This document shows, piece by piece, positions 32,642-42,750 of a stretch of DNA of 64,000 nt. The stretch lies in assembly GCA_009746045.1 (NCBI GenBank), contig RPFO01000076.1, positions 336,501 to 400,500 of the forward strand, given 5' to 3'. The notes beneath the pieces were generated by a model. The model worked only from the letters and a program-made list of their open reading frames with translations, ran no database searches and was not told where the DNA came from. The translations under genes and the position numbers were made by a program. Source of the stretch: Mesostigma viride (Eukaryota; Streptophyta; Mesostigmatophyceae; Mesostigmatales; Mesostigmataceae). Position 1 is the stretch's first letter, and each line of letters begins with the position of its first letter.

Positions 32642-35266
32642 ATGGCTTCCGGTACTCGGAGCCGCACGGGCGAACACACAGATACGCCAAGTGGCGAGGC
32701 CGCAGGCACCGCCCTGCCACGCTTTAGTGCGGACGAGGCCACGAGGTTGATGCAAACCCTCGTGGCACAACCTGAACTGGCCAAGCAGTTTAAGCATTTG
32801 ATGCTTGCTGCTGACGATGCTCTGAATCGCGGGCCTCTGAAGCAAACGGAGGTGCCCGCTGATCTACCTGCCGACTATACGGCCGGGACGACGCAGCAGA
32901 TTTTCTGGCTGCTCTCAAGCGTCTGCGCGATGGACGCGCGGACAAAGATTCGGAGCTGATTGGCAAGTTCCGTGCAGTATTCTGCAGTACAACCAAGCAC
33001 CCAAACATTGCCAATCTAGTTCGCATTGCGGACGACAACAAACACACCTGGGAAGTTTTTTACAACGGTCTAGATGCCCACTCGTCGCGGTCTAAGGAAG
33101 AGGCCGACGAGCAAGCCTTCAACGACTTCGAGGGCTATGCAGTTAATAAGGCAAATTTGCCCGGGGCTGCACGTGATTTCCAGGTCTTCGTGCACAAGCA
33201 CAAGCTGCTAGATACTCTCAAGCCCATTTTCCTGTGCAATCGATTTCTCAAGAAATGCGACCTGTCGTCGGATGTGCATCTGACCATAGCGACGGAACTC
33301 AACAAGAAGAGTGCTGTCAGTTTCGACGAGGGCATGCTGTATTTGATCTCATGCTTCAAGAGTGCGCAGTCCAAGCCGACTGTCTCGGCCGCTCTGCCAT
33401 CCCTGCGCAAGGTGGATACCGGCGCGTCTTCTTCTTCAGGCGCAGAGGCTCCAATTACGCGGTCGGAGCTTACGGCCATCCTGAAAAAGGTCGTCGGCCA
33501 CGGCAACAACGGGGGCCAGCGAGGGCGCAAGCGCGGGCATGGTGGCGACGCCAAGCAGGGTGATAATCCCCCGGCCAAGCGGCAGCAGGGGGCGTCTACT
33601 GACCGCAAGCAACGCTGTGAGCGCTGCTTCGGACGTCGCCATGTCCGGGATGACTGCCGGGTTCGCCCGGACCTGGAGCTCGAGGACAACCTTTGCCGCA
33701 AGTGCCACGACGTTCTGCGTGGTCACAGCGTGGAGGCGTGCAAGGCCAAGCGCATCGTCGTCCACGGCACACGCGAGGAGTGGGCAGAGCGACGGGCAGC
33801 ACGAAAGTCAGGTGAGAGCACGCTCAATACCCCTTCTTTTGCTCCATGCGTCACGCTGAACCGGGCCGTCGTAGAGCCTGACGTCGTTCCTAAAAGCAAC
33901 GTGACTGCATCCTCTGTCTCATTCCGTGATGTGCTCACACAATCCGTTGATGCTGCTCTGGCACTGTCGCGCCAGGATCACGTGCTTACTGAGCACGGAC
34001 CTACAATGCGTGACCTAAGCAATGTGGTGTCTTCTAGGTCGGGTGTGTACAACGCCGAGCGACCAAGCACTACTGCAGCACCCCAGCTAGATACTGGGGC
34101 GGTTGGGCGTATGAGGAATGTTGAGACAGTGCAAGAGAATGCTGGGCGGGCAGATGTTCTCGGTACAGTACACCACCCTAGTGTGGATCTTCACATTGGC
34201 AAGGTGCTCACACGGGCGGCCTTTCGTGCAGCCTCTGAAGCTGCCCAGTTAGCCAATGTCACTACCCCAGTAGTCACCCCACCTGTTGAGAATCCTGACA
34301 ATGCCACTGCACCTCAGGCTGTCACCCTGAAACTGTTAGCATACCAGATGCACCGTGCATACGGGCATGAGGCCCAAGCCGAGGTAGAGGGGGCACACAT
34401 GTTGGGGGCACCTTTATACAACGAGCTGAAGAATGTGCGTGCTCAGTGTCCTGCCTGCATCAAGATCAGGAAGAAGTCGCGTAGGCGGCATGCCAAGACT
34501 CCACCCTTGGAGCGAGGGTACCTTGTGGGGGATGTCATGCACATGGAAGGGGGGGACACCTATTTCATAGTCAAGGATAGGTTCAGCAAGGTCACCTACA
34601 TTGAGCCGCTGCCCCACATGTTTGAGGCTGACCTGCACAGGGCTATCAAGATTAGCCTGCATGGCTTTCTTTCATCCCGTAGTGGAGCTCATGCTAGACC
34701 AGCAGTTCCGCTGTGTGCAAGGTTTGCCGGGGATGGAGGCTGTGGTCATCGTGGGGCGTGAGGATCACGGCAATATGGGCATGATAGATCGCACTGTAAG
34801 CTATGTCAAGACTGTGGCAGCCAAGCGACAGGATAACCCACATGGCAAATCCTACGCGGTCAAGACAGCGTGGTGCAAGGAGCTCATGCATGTGTGCAAC
34901 CATAGGCACGTGCTCGATGTCAAGGGCTTTGGGCTAGTCACGCCTCGGGGGCTGTCAGCGGGCACCTACTCACCCGAGGTAGTAGAGGCATACCAACAGC
35001 ATCTACAGGATACCGCCGCCAAGCTGCGGCTCAAGGATGCCACGCTGCCTGATTTGTCTAGCGCTTTTGAGGTCGGGCAGTTGGTCATGTTCCACAAGGA
35101 GAGCTCGCCCAGCGGCAAACGGGGCACCATGCAGGGGCCTGGGGCCATCACAAAGTTAGACTGGCCGCTGCGGGTCATAGACATCGAGTGGAATGATCGA
35201 ATGTATAGGGTACCATGGGCATCGGTGGCAGGCTACATATCAGCAAGGGGATGGCATGGAGAGTGA
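32642..35266 (+). pseudogene. Copia ORF1: gag, zinc-binding region and integrase
   Basis: The ATG at 32,642 opens MASGTRSRTGEH; a gag-like helical region continues across a frameshift near 32,870. A Cys/His-rich segment follows (CERCFGRRHVRDDCR, then CRKCHD...C, near 33,610-33,750). Then comes a spacer and the integrase HHCC motif (MHRAYGHEAQ ... AQCPACIK, 34,350-34,470). The first catalytic Asp is in YLVGDVMHMEGG (34,520). After a second frameshift near 34,680 the GREDHGNMGMIDRTV box and a C-terminal SH3-like region follow. The stop at 35,264 overlaps the ATG of ORF2 (35,256). An isolated LDTGA at 34,087-34,101 lacks the rest of a protease. Two frameshifts inactivate this copy. Confidence 0.85.
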
Positions 35267-38200
35267 GCTGGCAGCCAACAGGGCACTGGGGTGGGTAGTG
35301 AAGGATAATGCGCCTGTCGTAGCATCTGAGGTGGTACCCCACGGGTCGCTCCCCATTACAATTCGTTCAAGTGGCCCGCCGGAGCGGCTGTACAATTTTT
35401 CCCAGTGAGCGCGCTGCCAAGTGTACTTGTGGGCAAATTTTTAGGTGCCCCGTCACTTCGAGGTACTAAAAATTAGGCTACGGTACGAATTCAGCGAATT
35501 TCAGCGAATTTTCAGTCGAACCAAAGGAAGTGACGCCAACTACCAAAAAGTTTCCGTTACGAATTTTCAGCCCAACACTCGCGCAAAATGAAGTGACGGC
35601 AACTACCAAAAAGTTTCCGTTACGAATTTTCACTCCCACACGTTTGCACAAGAGGAAGTGACGGCAACTACCAAAAAGCTTCCGTTACGAATTTTCAGTC
35701 CCACACTTCGCGCAAATTTTAGTATAGGGCCTATAGGGCTGCACGCAAGCTACCTTTCAAAATTTTGCGCTAGTATGGAACGCATTTCATTCGTCTGGAG
35801 GAACGCTGCCCACCAACTACCCCCGTTCAGAAAGTTCCGCCGAAATTTACTTGAGATTTGGAAATCTGAACGTCCGCGCAAATTTTAGTAGGGCTGCACG
35901 CAAGCCACCTTTCAAAATTTTGCGCAAGTATGGAACGCAATTCATTCGTCCGGAGGAATGCTGCTCGTCAACTGCCCCCGTTCAGAAAGTTGCGCCGAAC
36001 TTTACTTGAGATTTGGAAATCTGAACGTGCCGTTGGAGTTTCGCGGGGAAACCCAAGTTCCCCAGTAATTCACCAATGACGCGCTTCGAACACTTGCCTG
36101 CTAAAACCTAAGCAGCCGCTCCGGCTGGCCACTTAAACGAAACTTGATGCAGGGGCAGACACAACTACACCCCCCCCCTCCCCTGGGCCCCAATATGACC
36201 CCGTGGATGGGTGGGATGAGGATGGGGTGGGTTTGACGGGACCTAGTGCACGTAGTGACTCACCTCCTGTGCTAGCCACGGATAATGTGGGAGGCCCGCC
36301 TAGCGTGGCCTCGCCGGAGGGTCAGGGTCCTGCCCAAGCGCCTCGCCCACCTAGGGACCTGGCTTCAACGGTCACGGCCTTGTGGCGTGCTCAGGCGCTT
36401 AAAGCGAAAGCTGCATCAGGGGTGGCTCAGGTCAAAACTCTCTCACAGGGGGTCAGGCCGGTTAAGTCAGCCTTGTTTCCTACGTGTAGACCGTGGCAGC
36501 TGGTGGCTGTGGACACGCAAGCATCCGTGTCTATTATCTCTCGTCGGGCGGCCACCCTGTATCCAGTGCTAGAGTCGCCGTACAAATCGGTGACCGACTT
36601 TGCAGGCACTTCGGCATATCAAGTTACCGGGATGGTGGTGCTGCCGGTGTTGGGCATTGACACGCCGTTTCACGTCGTGGATGGCTACGAGGATGTGGCC
36701 TTGCTGGGCGAACCTTTCGTATCATACCCGGGGTTCTCAGTGTCCGCTGACTTGCTGTCGGTCGCGGGGGTGGGCAGCATCCCGCTTCGCGAGTACCACG
36801 CTCCATTGGGGGTGGTGGTAGGGCAGCCCGGCGTCGTGCGGCGCTTACCGATGGCGGCGTTTTCCACACCGCCGCTCGTCCAGTCCATCATTCAGCCTCA
36901 GGATTGGCACCCGCGCAGCTTCGGCCTCCACTCACACTCACTGGCGGCGGATAGCCCTGTGACGTGGGAGCAACTTGTCCTGGACTGTCAAGATCCTCTC
37001 AAGTTTGCTTTGTGGCGCGACGCGTTCATTCGAGCCAAGGAGCAGTGGCGAGAGCGCGAGGTCTACCGAGGATTGGAGAGTGTGCCAGCCGGGGCCACGC
37101 GGTTGCGGTTGAAGTTCGTGCTCACCTACAAGCCGGACGAGACCAACTCTTCGGTGGTGTTCCGGGTTAGGCCCGTGGTCACGGAGACGAAGGGGTCCTC
37201 CCCGCTGGATGCCAAGGATCTTTATACCCCTGGGCTCAACCATGTTTCGCATCGGCTACTGACGGTCATCTACTTGGGCAAGCGGAACGCGGGCAAGGAC
37301 TACGGGATGTGGTGCGGTGACTTTCAGCGGGCATTCCTCCACAGCGACGCTGGGGTCGCGCAGCAAACATGGCAAGGCACCCGCTACGTGGTGAAGGTCC
37401 CGGTGGTCTGGCAGGATGGCACCATTGGCAGCGAGTATATCGAGCTGTTGACAGGGGTGGAGGGGCTGCAGAGCTCTCCCATCATCTTCCGCATTTCCGC
37501 GGAGGAGGTCTTGCAGAGCTTAGGGGCCACGTACCATCGCGCTGATCCTAACTTCTTTGTGGTCCCCACCGGCGTCCCTGGCGAGCCAGCCCTCTTCGTG
37601 TGGCATGGCGATGACTTCAAGCTGGTGGCACCTCGCACATTTGCTACCCAGTTTCTTGCTGCAGTGGCGGCTAAGTTTCCCCTGGGCAGGGCGGTGGATC
37701 ATGAGGAGGGTAAACCCGTGGTGTTTTGCGGCGTGCAGTCTACGTTGCAGCGGGATTCGCGTTCTGGCGAATGGGTCATGCACATGCAGGATAGCCGCAA
37801 CTATGTGGTTGACCTGCTGGCCGACCTCCCGTCCCCGCTGTTGGCAACCCATGGGCCCTCGGTTAAGGGCAAGCTCGGGTGGTTGGCGGACACGGTGGCA
37901 CCTGATTTGGCAGTGCTCGCTCGCCTGCCCGATGATGTGCTGGAAGGACTAGGGTCCATTCATGTTCGGCGGCAGCTGGCCATGACGCCCGGCATTGTGC
38001 TTCGTGGGCTCGATTGCTCACAGCCGGTGCACCTCGAGATAGTGACGGATGCTAATCTAGAGACGCGCACAGTCAGCCAAGTGCGGGCCCGCATGGGGGC
38101 ACTGTTCTTTATCAGCAATGAGGGCCAGCCTGGCATGTTGTTAGATTGGTACTCGCGCTTGCACAGCCGCATTGCCACTAGCCCCAACACGGCTGAATGC

Positions 38201-38521
38201 CGGGGCATTGTTTCAGCTATCTCACATGGCATGTGGCTGCGGTACTTGCTGGGTTGGGTATTTGGCTCGTGTGGGTTCACTCTTCACTGGACTAGCACGG
38301 TGCACACTGACTCACAAAGTTGTTTGGCCTTCCTTGACAATCCCTATGCGCGGTCACAGGACGTTGATTACCTCGTACTCGCTGAGGCGGCCTCCTGCGT
38401 CACGCGTCTCCAGCACATCGCGGATGAACTCAATCCCGCGGATGCACTCACCAAGGAGGCGCGGGAGGCTGCCCCGCAGTACGCAGTGTTGCGCAAGCGC
38501 ATGACGATGCAACACCCGTGA
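35256..38521 (+). CDS. Copia ORF2: protease, RT and RNase H, interrupted by an insertion
   Basis: The frame begins MESELAANRALGWVV, is broken by an inverted-repeat element at 35,354-36,149, and is then open for over 770 codons. A retropepsin-like domain starts with VDTQASVSIISRRA (Asp at 36,511) and ends in ALLGEPFVSYPGF. RT follows: TRLRLKFVLTY, a CGDFQRAFLH box carrying the first Asp (about 37,317) and FVWHGDDFKL, in which DD (37,610) takes the usual place of YxDD. RNase H shows VTDANLET, VHTDSQSCLAF and LNPADALTKEA near the end. All RT and RNase H catalytic positions appear intact. The protease sits after the integrase of ORF1, unlike standard copia elements. The codon-rich frame makes this the best-kept gene of the element. 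Confidence 0.88.
35354..36149 (+). mobile_element. 790-bp inverted-terminal-repeat element, copy 3
   Basis: This copy has the same ends and internal units as those at 18,805 and 23,127. A short TATAGGGCC insertion lies at about 35,724. It sits early in copia ORF2, between its start and the protease, and places stop codons in frame. The three copies differ by only a few percent by eye. Confidence 0.9.
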
Positions 38522-39248
38522 GCCACACAGGGTTACGGCTCGGGCGCTTTATGAATACAGCCATAACTCACCCTGTGTTGCTAGCATTCACGAGTATCTT
38601 GGTGGTAGTTTTTTTTGCTTGTCCTGACCATACCCTAGCCACGTTGGACGGTGCCTTGGGCCCGTCGGCGGGTCACTGGTCCTAATAAATGGGTCACCTT
38701 TTGTCTGGTGGCATAGTTGTTTTTTTCTCGATACTTATTACATCACTATTCATGTGTGATCACAAGGGCGCGGGTCGATACCGTGGTGATTTTGACGGCC
38801 TTGAGGCCCCCTTGAGTTCCCTACCTTAGAGGGTTTTGTATGGTCTGCATTTGATGTAATTATTTTGATAATTAATCAAAGAACAAAAGAGTATGTCGGA
38901 GTTGAGTAACTCTAGAGCCCTAGGATCTGGCTCTAAGTTCCCGGCATGTCCGTCCGCACGCCTTCCGCTAGTGTCCGCTAAGCCGCCGGCTATAATCCGG
39001 CGGTCCGATGCGGTCGACCGGTCTAAGGGCGGCGCCTAGGGCCGGCGCCACCTAGGCCCCAGTCCGGGGCCTTATCCGGGTCGGTACGGACAGCTAGCCT
39101 GTCCCACGGTTACGGCTAACCGGATAGGCTTTGCTGGCTAAGACATAAACCAGTGGTTGGCCAGCTCCGACAGCAGTTCTCTGTGTTCACCTTATCCCAA
39201 GCTCAACGTGACCGACCGCCATAGCTTAGCCGGTCGGGGGCTTTAACT

Positions 39249-39784
39249 CAGCCAACCCCTACCTGGGTGGCTGGGGTACAGGTGCCAGCACAAATTTTTT
39301 TTCCTAAAATTATTTTTTCTTTTTGTGCTATACGGCGTTGCATTCTCCGCTCAGCAGGTTAGTCATAGATAAAATGAGCATAGCTCACCAAATCCATTTC
39401 TGGCCTTGCCTTGCTTTGTATGCATCACCACAAAACATCAAATTTATTACAATATGTGTGCTAGCTCTATACGGTGGAATAACACAGACATGTCTACCAG
39501 ATGGCAACACGGCCATCTGTATGCTAGGGTGAGCACACTATGAGAATGTGCAGGGCCAGCCCACAGCAGCTGTGCCCCTGCTCTACCCACATCGCCTTAC
39601 ATGGCTAACAGCCGAAAATACGTAGGACATGCAAAAAAGAAAACTTAAAACTACCTAGCTACGGGGGTACTTTGTCCCAACCCAGGTTCACCCTCGGGTT
39701 AGTTAAACCATTTCCCCCCTGTCCCCCCACACAAGGGTGAGGTCAGTTGATAGCTAAAAGACGAGAGATAAAGACAGGAAGACG
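39249..39784. other. No gene; possible end region of the YR element
   Basis: This AT-rich stretch between the copia LTR and the YR recombinase stop contains CAGCCAACCCCTACCTGGGT directly after the LTR and T-runs near 39,295. A pyrimidine-rich segment lies at 39,710-39,730. Any terminal repeat of the YR element should lie here, but none of the split-repeat motifs from the F1-F3 families was found. Confidence 0.5.
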
Positions 39785-41580
39785 TCAAAACTCGACGCCA
39801 CCGAAGTGGCGCCGGAAAGCCGCTGGGTCAAAACCCAGGGCCTGAGCCCAGAGGGCGGGCGGGATGTCGCGCCCCAGGAGGCTGCGGTGGAGGCCAATAT
39901 AGCGCGTGACCGAGAGGGCCGAAGCCCACCGGCCGCGCAGCTGGATGGCCTCCGGCGACTCGCCAGCGATGGCGTCGTGCGTCGCCCCCCCATGCCGGAG
40001 GCTGTGAAAAGAAAACATCCCCGGGATGCCCATGCGGGCCTGCACAGCCTCCCACTGCTGCCTAGCCTGGCTGTACGTTAAGCCCCGAAAGAGGAGTGCA
40101 TCCGGGGGCTGGCCAGCCGTCAGGCGTCGCAGGAGCCACAAAGAAAGTGGATCCCGGACGAGGACGTGCTGGGCCGCCCCCTGCGCAGTTTTGGGGTTGC
40201 GCAGCACCAGGGCACCGACCGTGGGCCCTGGCTCGAGAAGGGGGTGGCCGGGATGAGCCACATCCCGAACCCGCAGCCCTAGCGCCTCGCTAATGCGTAA
40301 ATACTGCTAGAAAGCAATAATAATCAACGCACTCAAATGCACCTGTCGACGTGAAACTAGCAACAGGGCAGTGAAATAGCAAAGGCGCCAGGGCATAGGC
40401 GGAGGGCTGACAGCCGGAACAAGCCGCTGCCAACCTGCTAGCAGGCGGTCCGCCAGTACCCAATTCCGAACAATGTCGGGGTAGTACAGGTGCAGACAGG
40501 CCTTGGCGTGCTGGCATAAGGTACGCCCCCGCCCGCCTCTGGCATGGTAGACAGCAGAAATCCACTCACAGAAAATGGCTTCCGCGTCAGCTGGGTCGAC
40601 AGGGCCAGGTGGCGCCCACGCCACGTAGACAGCCGCCGCGCGCCGGTACGCTGGCAAGGTAGACACAGGGTTGACTGTGCCCTCCAAAAGTGCCAAGTCC
40701 CGAGGGCGTCGCGCCCCCTCAGGCCCAGGGTTGGGATGCACGTCACCACACCGGATCAAGTCAGGAATCCAAGCGCCACGCCGACTGGCCTTGTCAGCTG
40801 GGTTGTGGTCGGTAGCCACCCAGACCCAGTGGCTCTGCATGTCGCCAGCCAGTGACAGAGCGCAGTAGCGCCGAACCAGCTGGTTGAGGCGGTAGGAAGA
40901 CGTCGACCGCCCTCTGACAAACGCCCCCACCACAGCACCGGAGTCCACGAGCCGGACGACTCGCTTACCTCGACACGCCTTGGTCCGGCACGACCACTCG
41001 ACCCCCTGTGTCGCAGCAATTGCCTCCTTGACGTTGATGTGGTTAGGCTGCCCCCGCCACCGGTAGGACAGTGCCGTACGCCAGTGGCCACTATCCAGCA
41101 GGCTGTAGTCCCCCTCCTCCATGCGCTCCAGGTCCCAGTCCTCCCCAGACGTTAAAGCTGTCGTCCGCCACCCCCGCGCTTCGCGCCGGGTCGCCAGCCG
41201 GGCACAATCGGCCCCAGGCAGGTCCCTGTACACCACCCCACCGCCGGAGCCGCTCGCATCACTTGCGACGACCCGATCAGAAAGGGGCCGGGCCCTGGCC
41301 GCCCTCAAAAAGGGGGCCAGGTCGATCGCCGCCTGAAGCTCCTGGCGGGCCCCCGCAGGGAGGCGCCACCGGCGTCCAGGCAGGGAGGCGTTCATGGCTG
41401 CTAGCAGCCGGTACGTCTCAGACCACACTGAAAGCATGGGGCGGCACAGCAGATGCATCCACACCCACTTCCCAAGCACAGAACTAAGTTCGCAGTAGTA
41501 TGTAAACCAGCGATATAAGATTCTACGAGTAGCAGCGATAACTGCCACCACACGCTCAGGAACAGGCACCACGTCACCAT
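39785..41580 (-). pseudogene. YR (DIRS/Ngaro-type) retroelement: RT end, RNase H, tyrosine recombinase
   Basis: Minus-strand frame from about 41,580: an RT thumb-like region (VPVPERVVAVIAATRRILYR, LSSVLGKWVWM), then RNase H with VASDASGSGGGVVY, INVKEAIAATQG, RLVDSGAVVGAF and VATDHNPADKAS. GDVHPNPGP follows at 40,721-40,747, a 2A-like motif. Next is a helical SAM-like domain and, after one in-frame TAG at 40,307-40,309, the recombinase core. The core has LRISEALGL (first Arg), FSFHSLRHGG (H-x-x-R), RGRWAS and TRYIG (nucleophile Tyr). RNase H plus a YR instead of an integrase defines DIRS-order elements. The RT palm is missing at a junction with a copia fragment. Except for the TAG, the frame is intact for about 595 codons. 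Confidence 0.88.
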
Positions 41581-42750
41581 CTCTTTGGTGAATGACTTGA
41601 TGACAAATCTGAGCTTCAACCGTGTACTATATGGGGGAACTTCATTCACAGGCTGACAGCAGTCAAACTGCAACCACTCCTCTAGGGCCTTGGCAAATGC
41701 TAGCCTCCAGGCCTCAAACATCAGAGGAGAACTCATTTCCTGGACTAGCTGATCATAGCTAAGAGGAGAATGAGGAGCCAGTGATCTCTTAGTAATACCA
41801 ATACTGCTAGGGTGAAGAGCAGCTGGCATCACAAGACTGGAAGCCACAGGAATCTGATCCTCAGGCCACTGCACATTCCTGATCGCTTTCACAGAGAAAA
41901 AATGAAAATTCAGGGCCCTGAAGTTAGTCAGTGGAATGCTACCCCAACCCTTACGAATAAGGCTATGAGATACAACCGCAACTCCAGGGGTGCAAAGAAA
42001 ATTCTGACTCAAAATGATAAGGCCATCATAGTCTTCCAGCACAGTCTAGGAAGGAAACATCTAAAACTATAACTGGCAAGATGATTTCTCCTACCACTTT
42101 CAGATGAACCCTGCCACTAAAGTCAGACACCCAGGAACAGCTAGACTTGCCAATCTGCCGCTGCCCTGTATGCTGAGACCCCATGATGGAGACCTCTGCA
42201 TTGGTATCTACTTCTAGTGCAGTGCACTCGGACTCCCCCAACTGGCTGAGCTTGGACACCCGAGGCTTTTGCTTGGCTTTTTGCATAGCCAGCACCACAT
42301 CTTTCAGGCCCACACCTCTATGCTTAGTGAGGCTAGAGGGGACCACATCTGCCTGTTCTAAATCTGGAAAGTTAACCGGTCCAGGGGTCTGGCCAGGACT
42401 TACCTGGGGATTACTTCCAGCCGGAACGTGATGATCAGGGATGACGTCATGACCAACTGGCAAGGTTGTCACATCAGGAGTTACTGCCTCTGCTTCAGCA
42501 CCCCTTAGACGTACATGACCACGTCGGACAGACGGCGCACATTCTGGGGAGGATCCTCCATCTTCACCCAGCACTTGTGCCCAGCTAGTTCCACCCTGGT
42601 CACTACTCCAGGGTGCCAGCTACCACGCTTGCCTGCAAGCTTGGGCTCTTTCCACACAATTACCCTCTGGCCAACAACAGGTTGCAGAACACTCCAGCCC
42701 TTGTCTTTCTGCCTCAACTTGGCAAACTCAAACATAATGTCTCAGTGTCC
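41581..42750 (-). pseudogene. Second copia-type element: integrase end, protease and RT start
   Basis: Minus strand from 42,735: the integrase C-terminal part (MFEFAKLRQKDKGWSVLQPV, VIVWKEPKLAGKRGSW) aligns with the end of ORF1 of the 32-39 kb element. Then come a spacer and the retropepsin start LEVDTNAEVSIM (about 42,200). After a frameshift the rest of that domain follows (LEDYDGLIILSQNFLCTPG), then RT start residues up to STRLKLRFVIKSFTKEM. At about 41,581 it switches to YR-element sequence, so RT catalytic motifs and RNase H are missing. The order integrase-protease-RT is the same as in the other copia. Confidence 0.82.

Larger units (their letters stand above)
32288..39248 (+). mobile_element. 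Nearly complete Ty1/copia-type LTR retrotransposon
   Basis: Direct repeats of 335 and 349 bp (32,288-32,622 and 38,900-39,248) begin AGTTGAGTAACTCTAGAGCC and end GGGGGCTTTAACT. They differ by several substitutions and two short indels. The first four and last four bases (AGTT, AACT) are inverted repeats, but the ends are not TG...CA. The interior codes for gag, integrase, protease, RT and RNase H in that order. A purine stretch AAAGAACAAAAGAG precedes the right LTR. The flanks (GCTCT left, CAGCC right) are not a target duplication, so one side may be rearranged. A 796-bp inverted-repeat element interrupts it at 35,354. Confidence 0.9.

Noticed and set aside
34087-34101. LDTGA as the copia protease active site upstream of the integrase
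   Set aside because: It is not followed by the hydrophobic strand or the later ALLG-type motif of retropepsins; the downstream domain at 36,511 has both.
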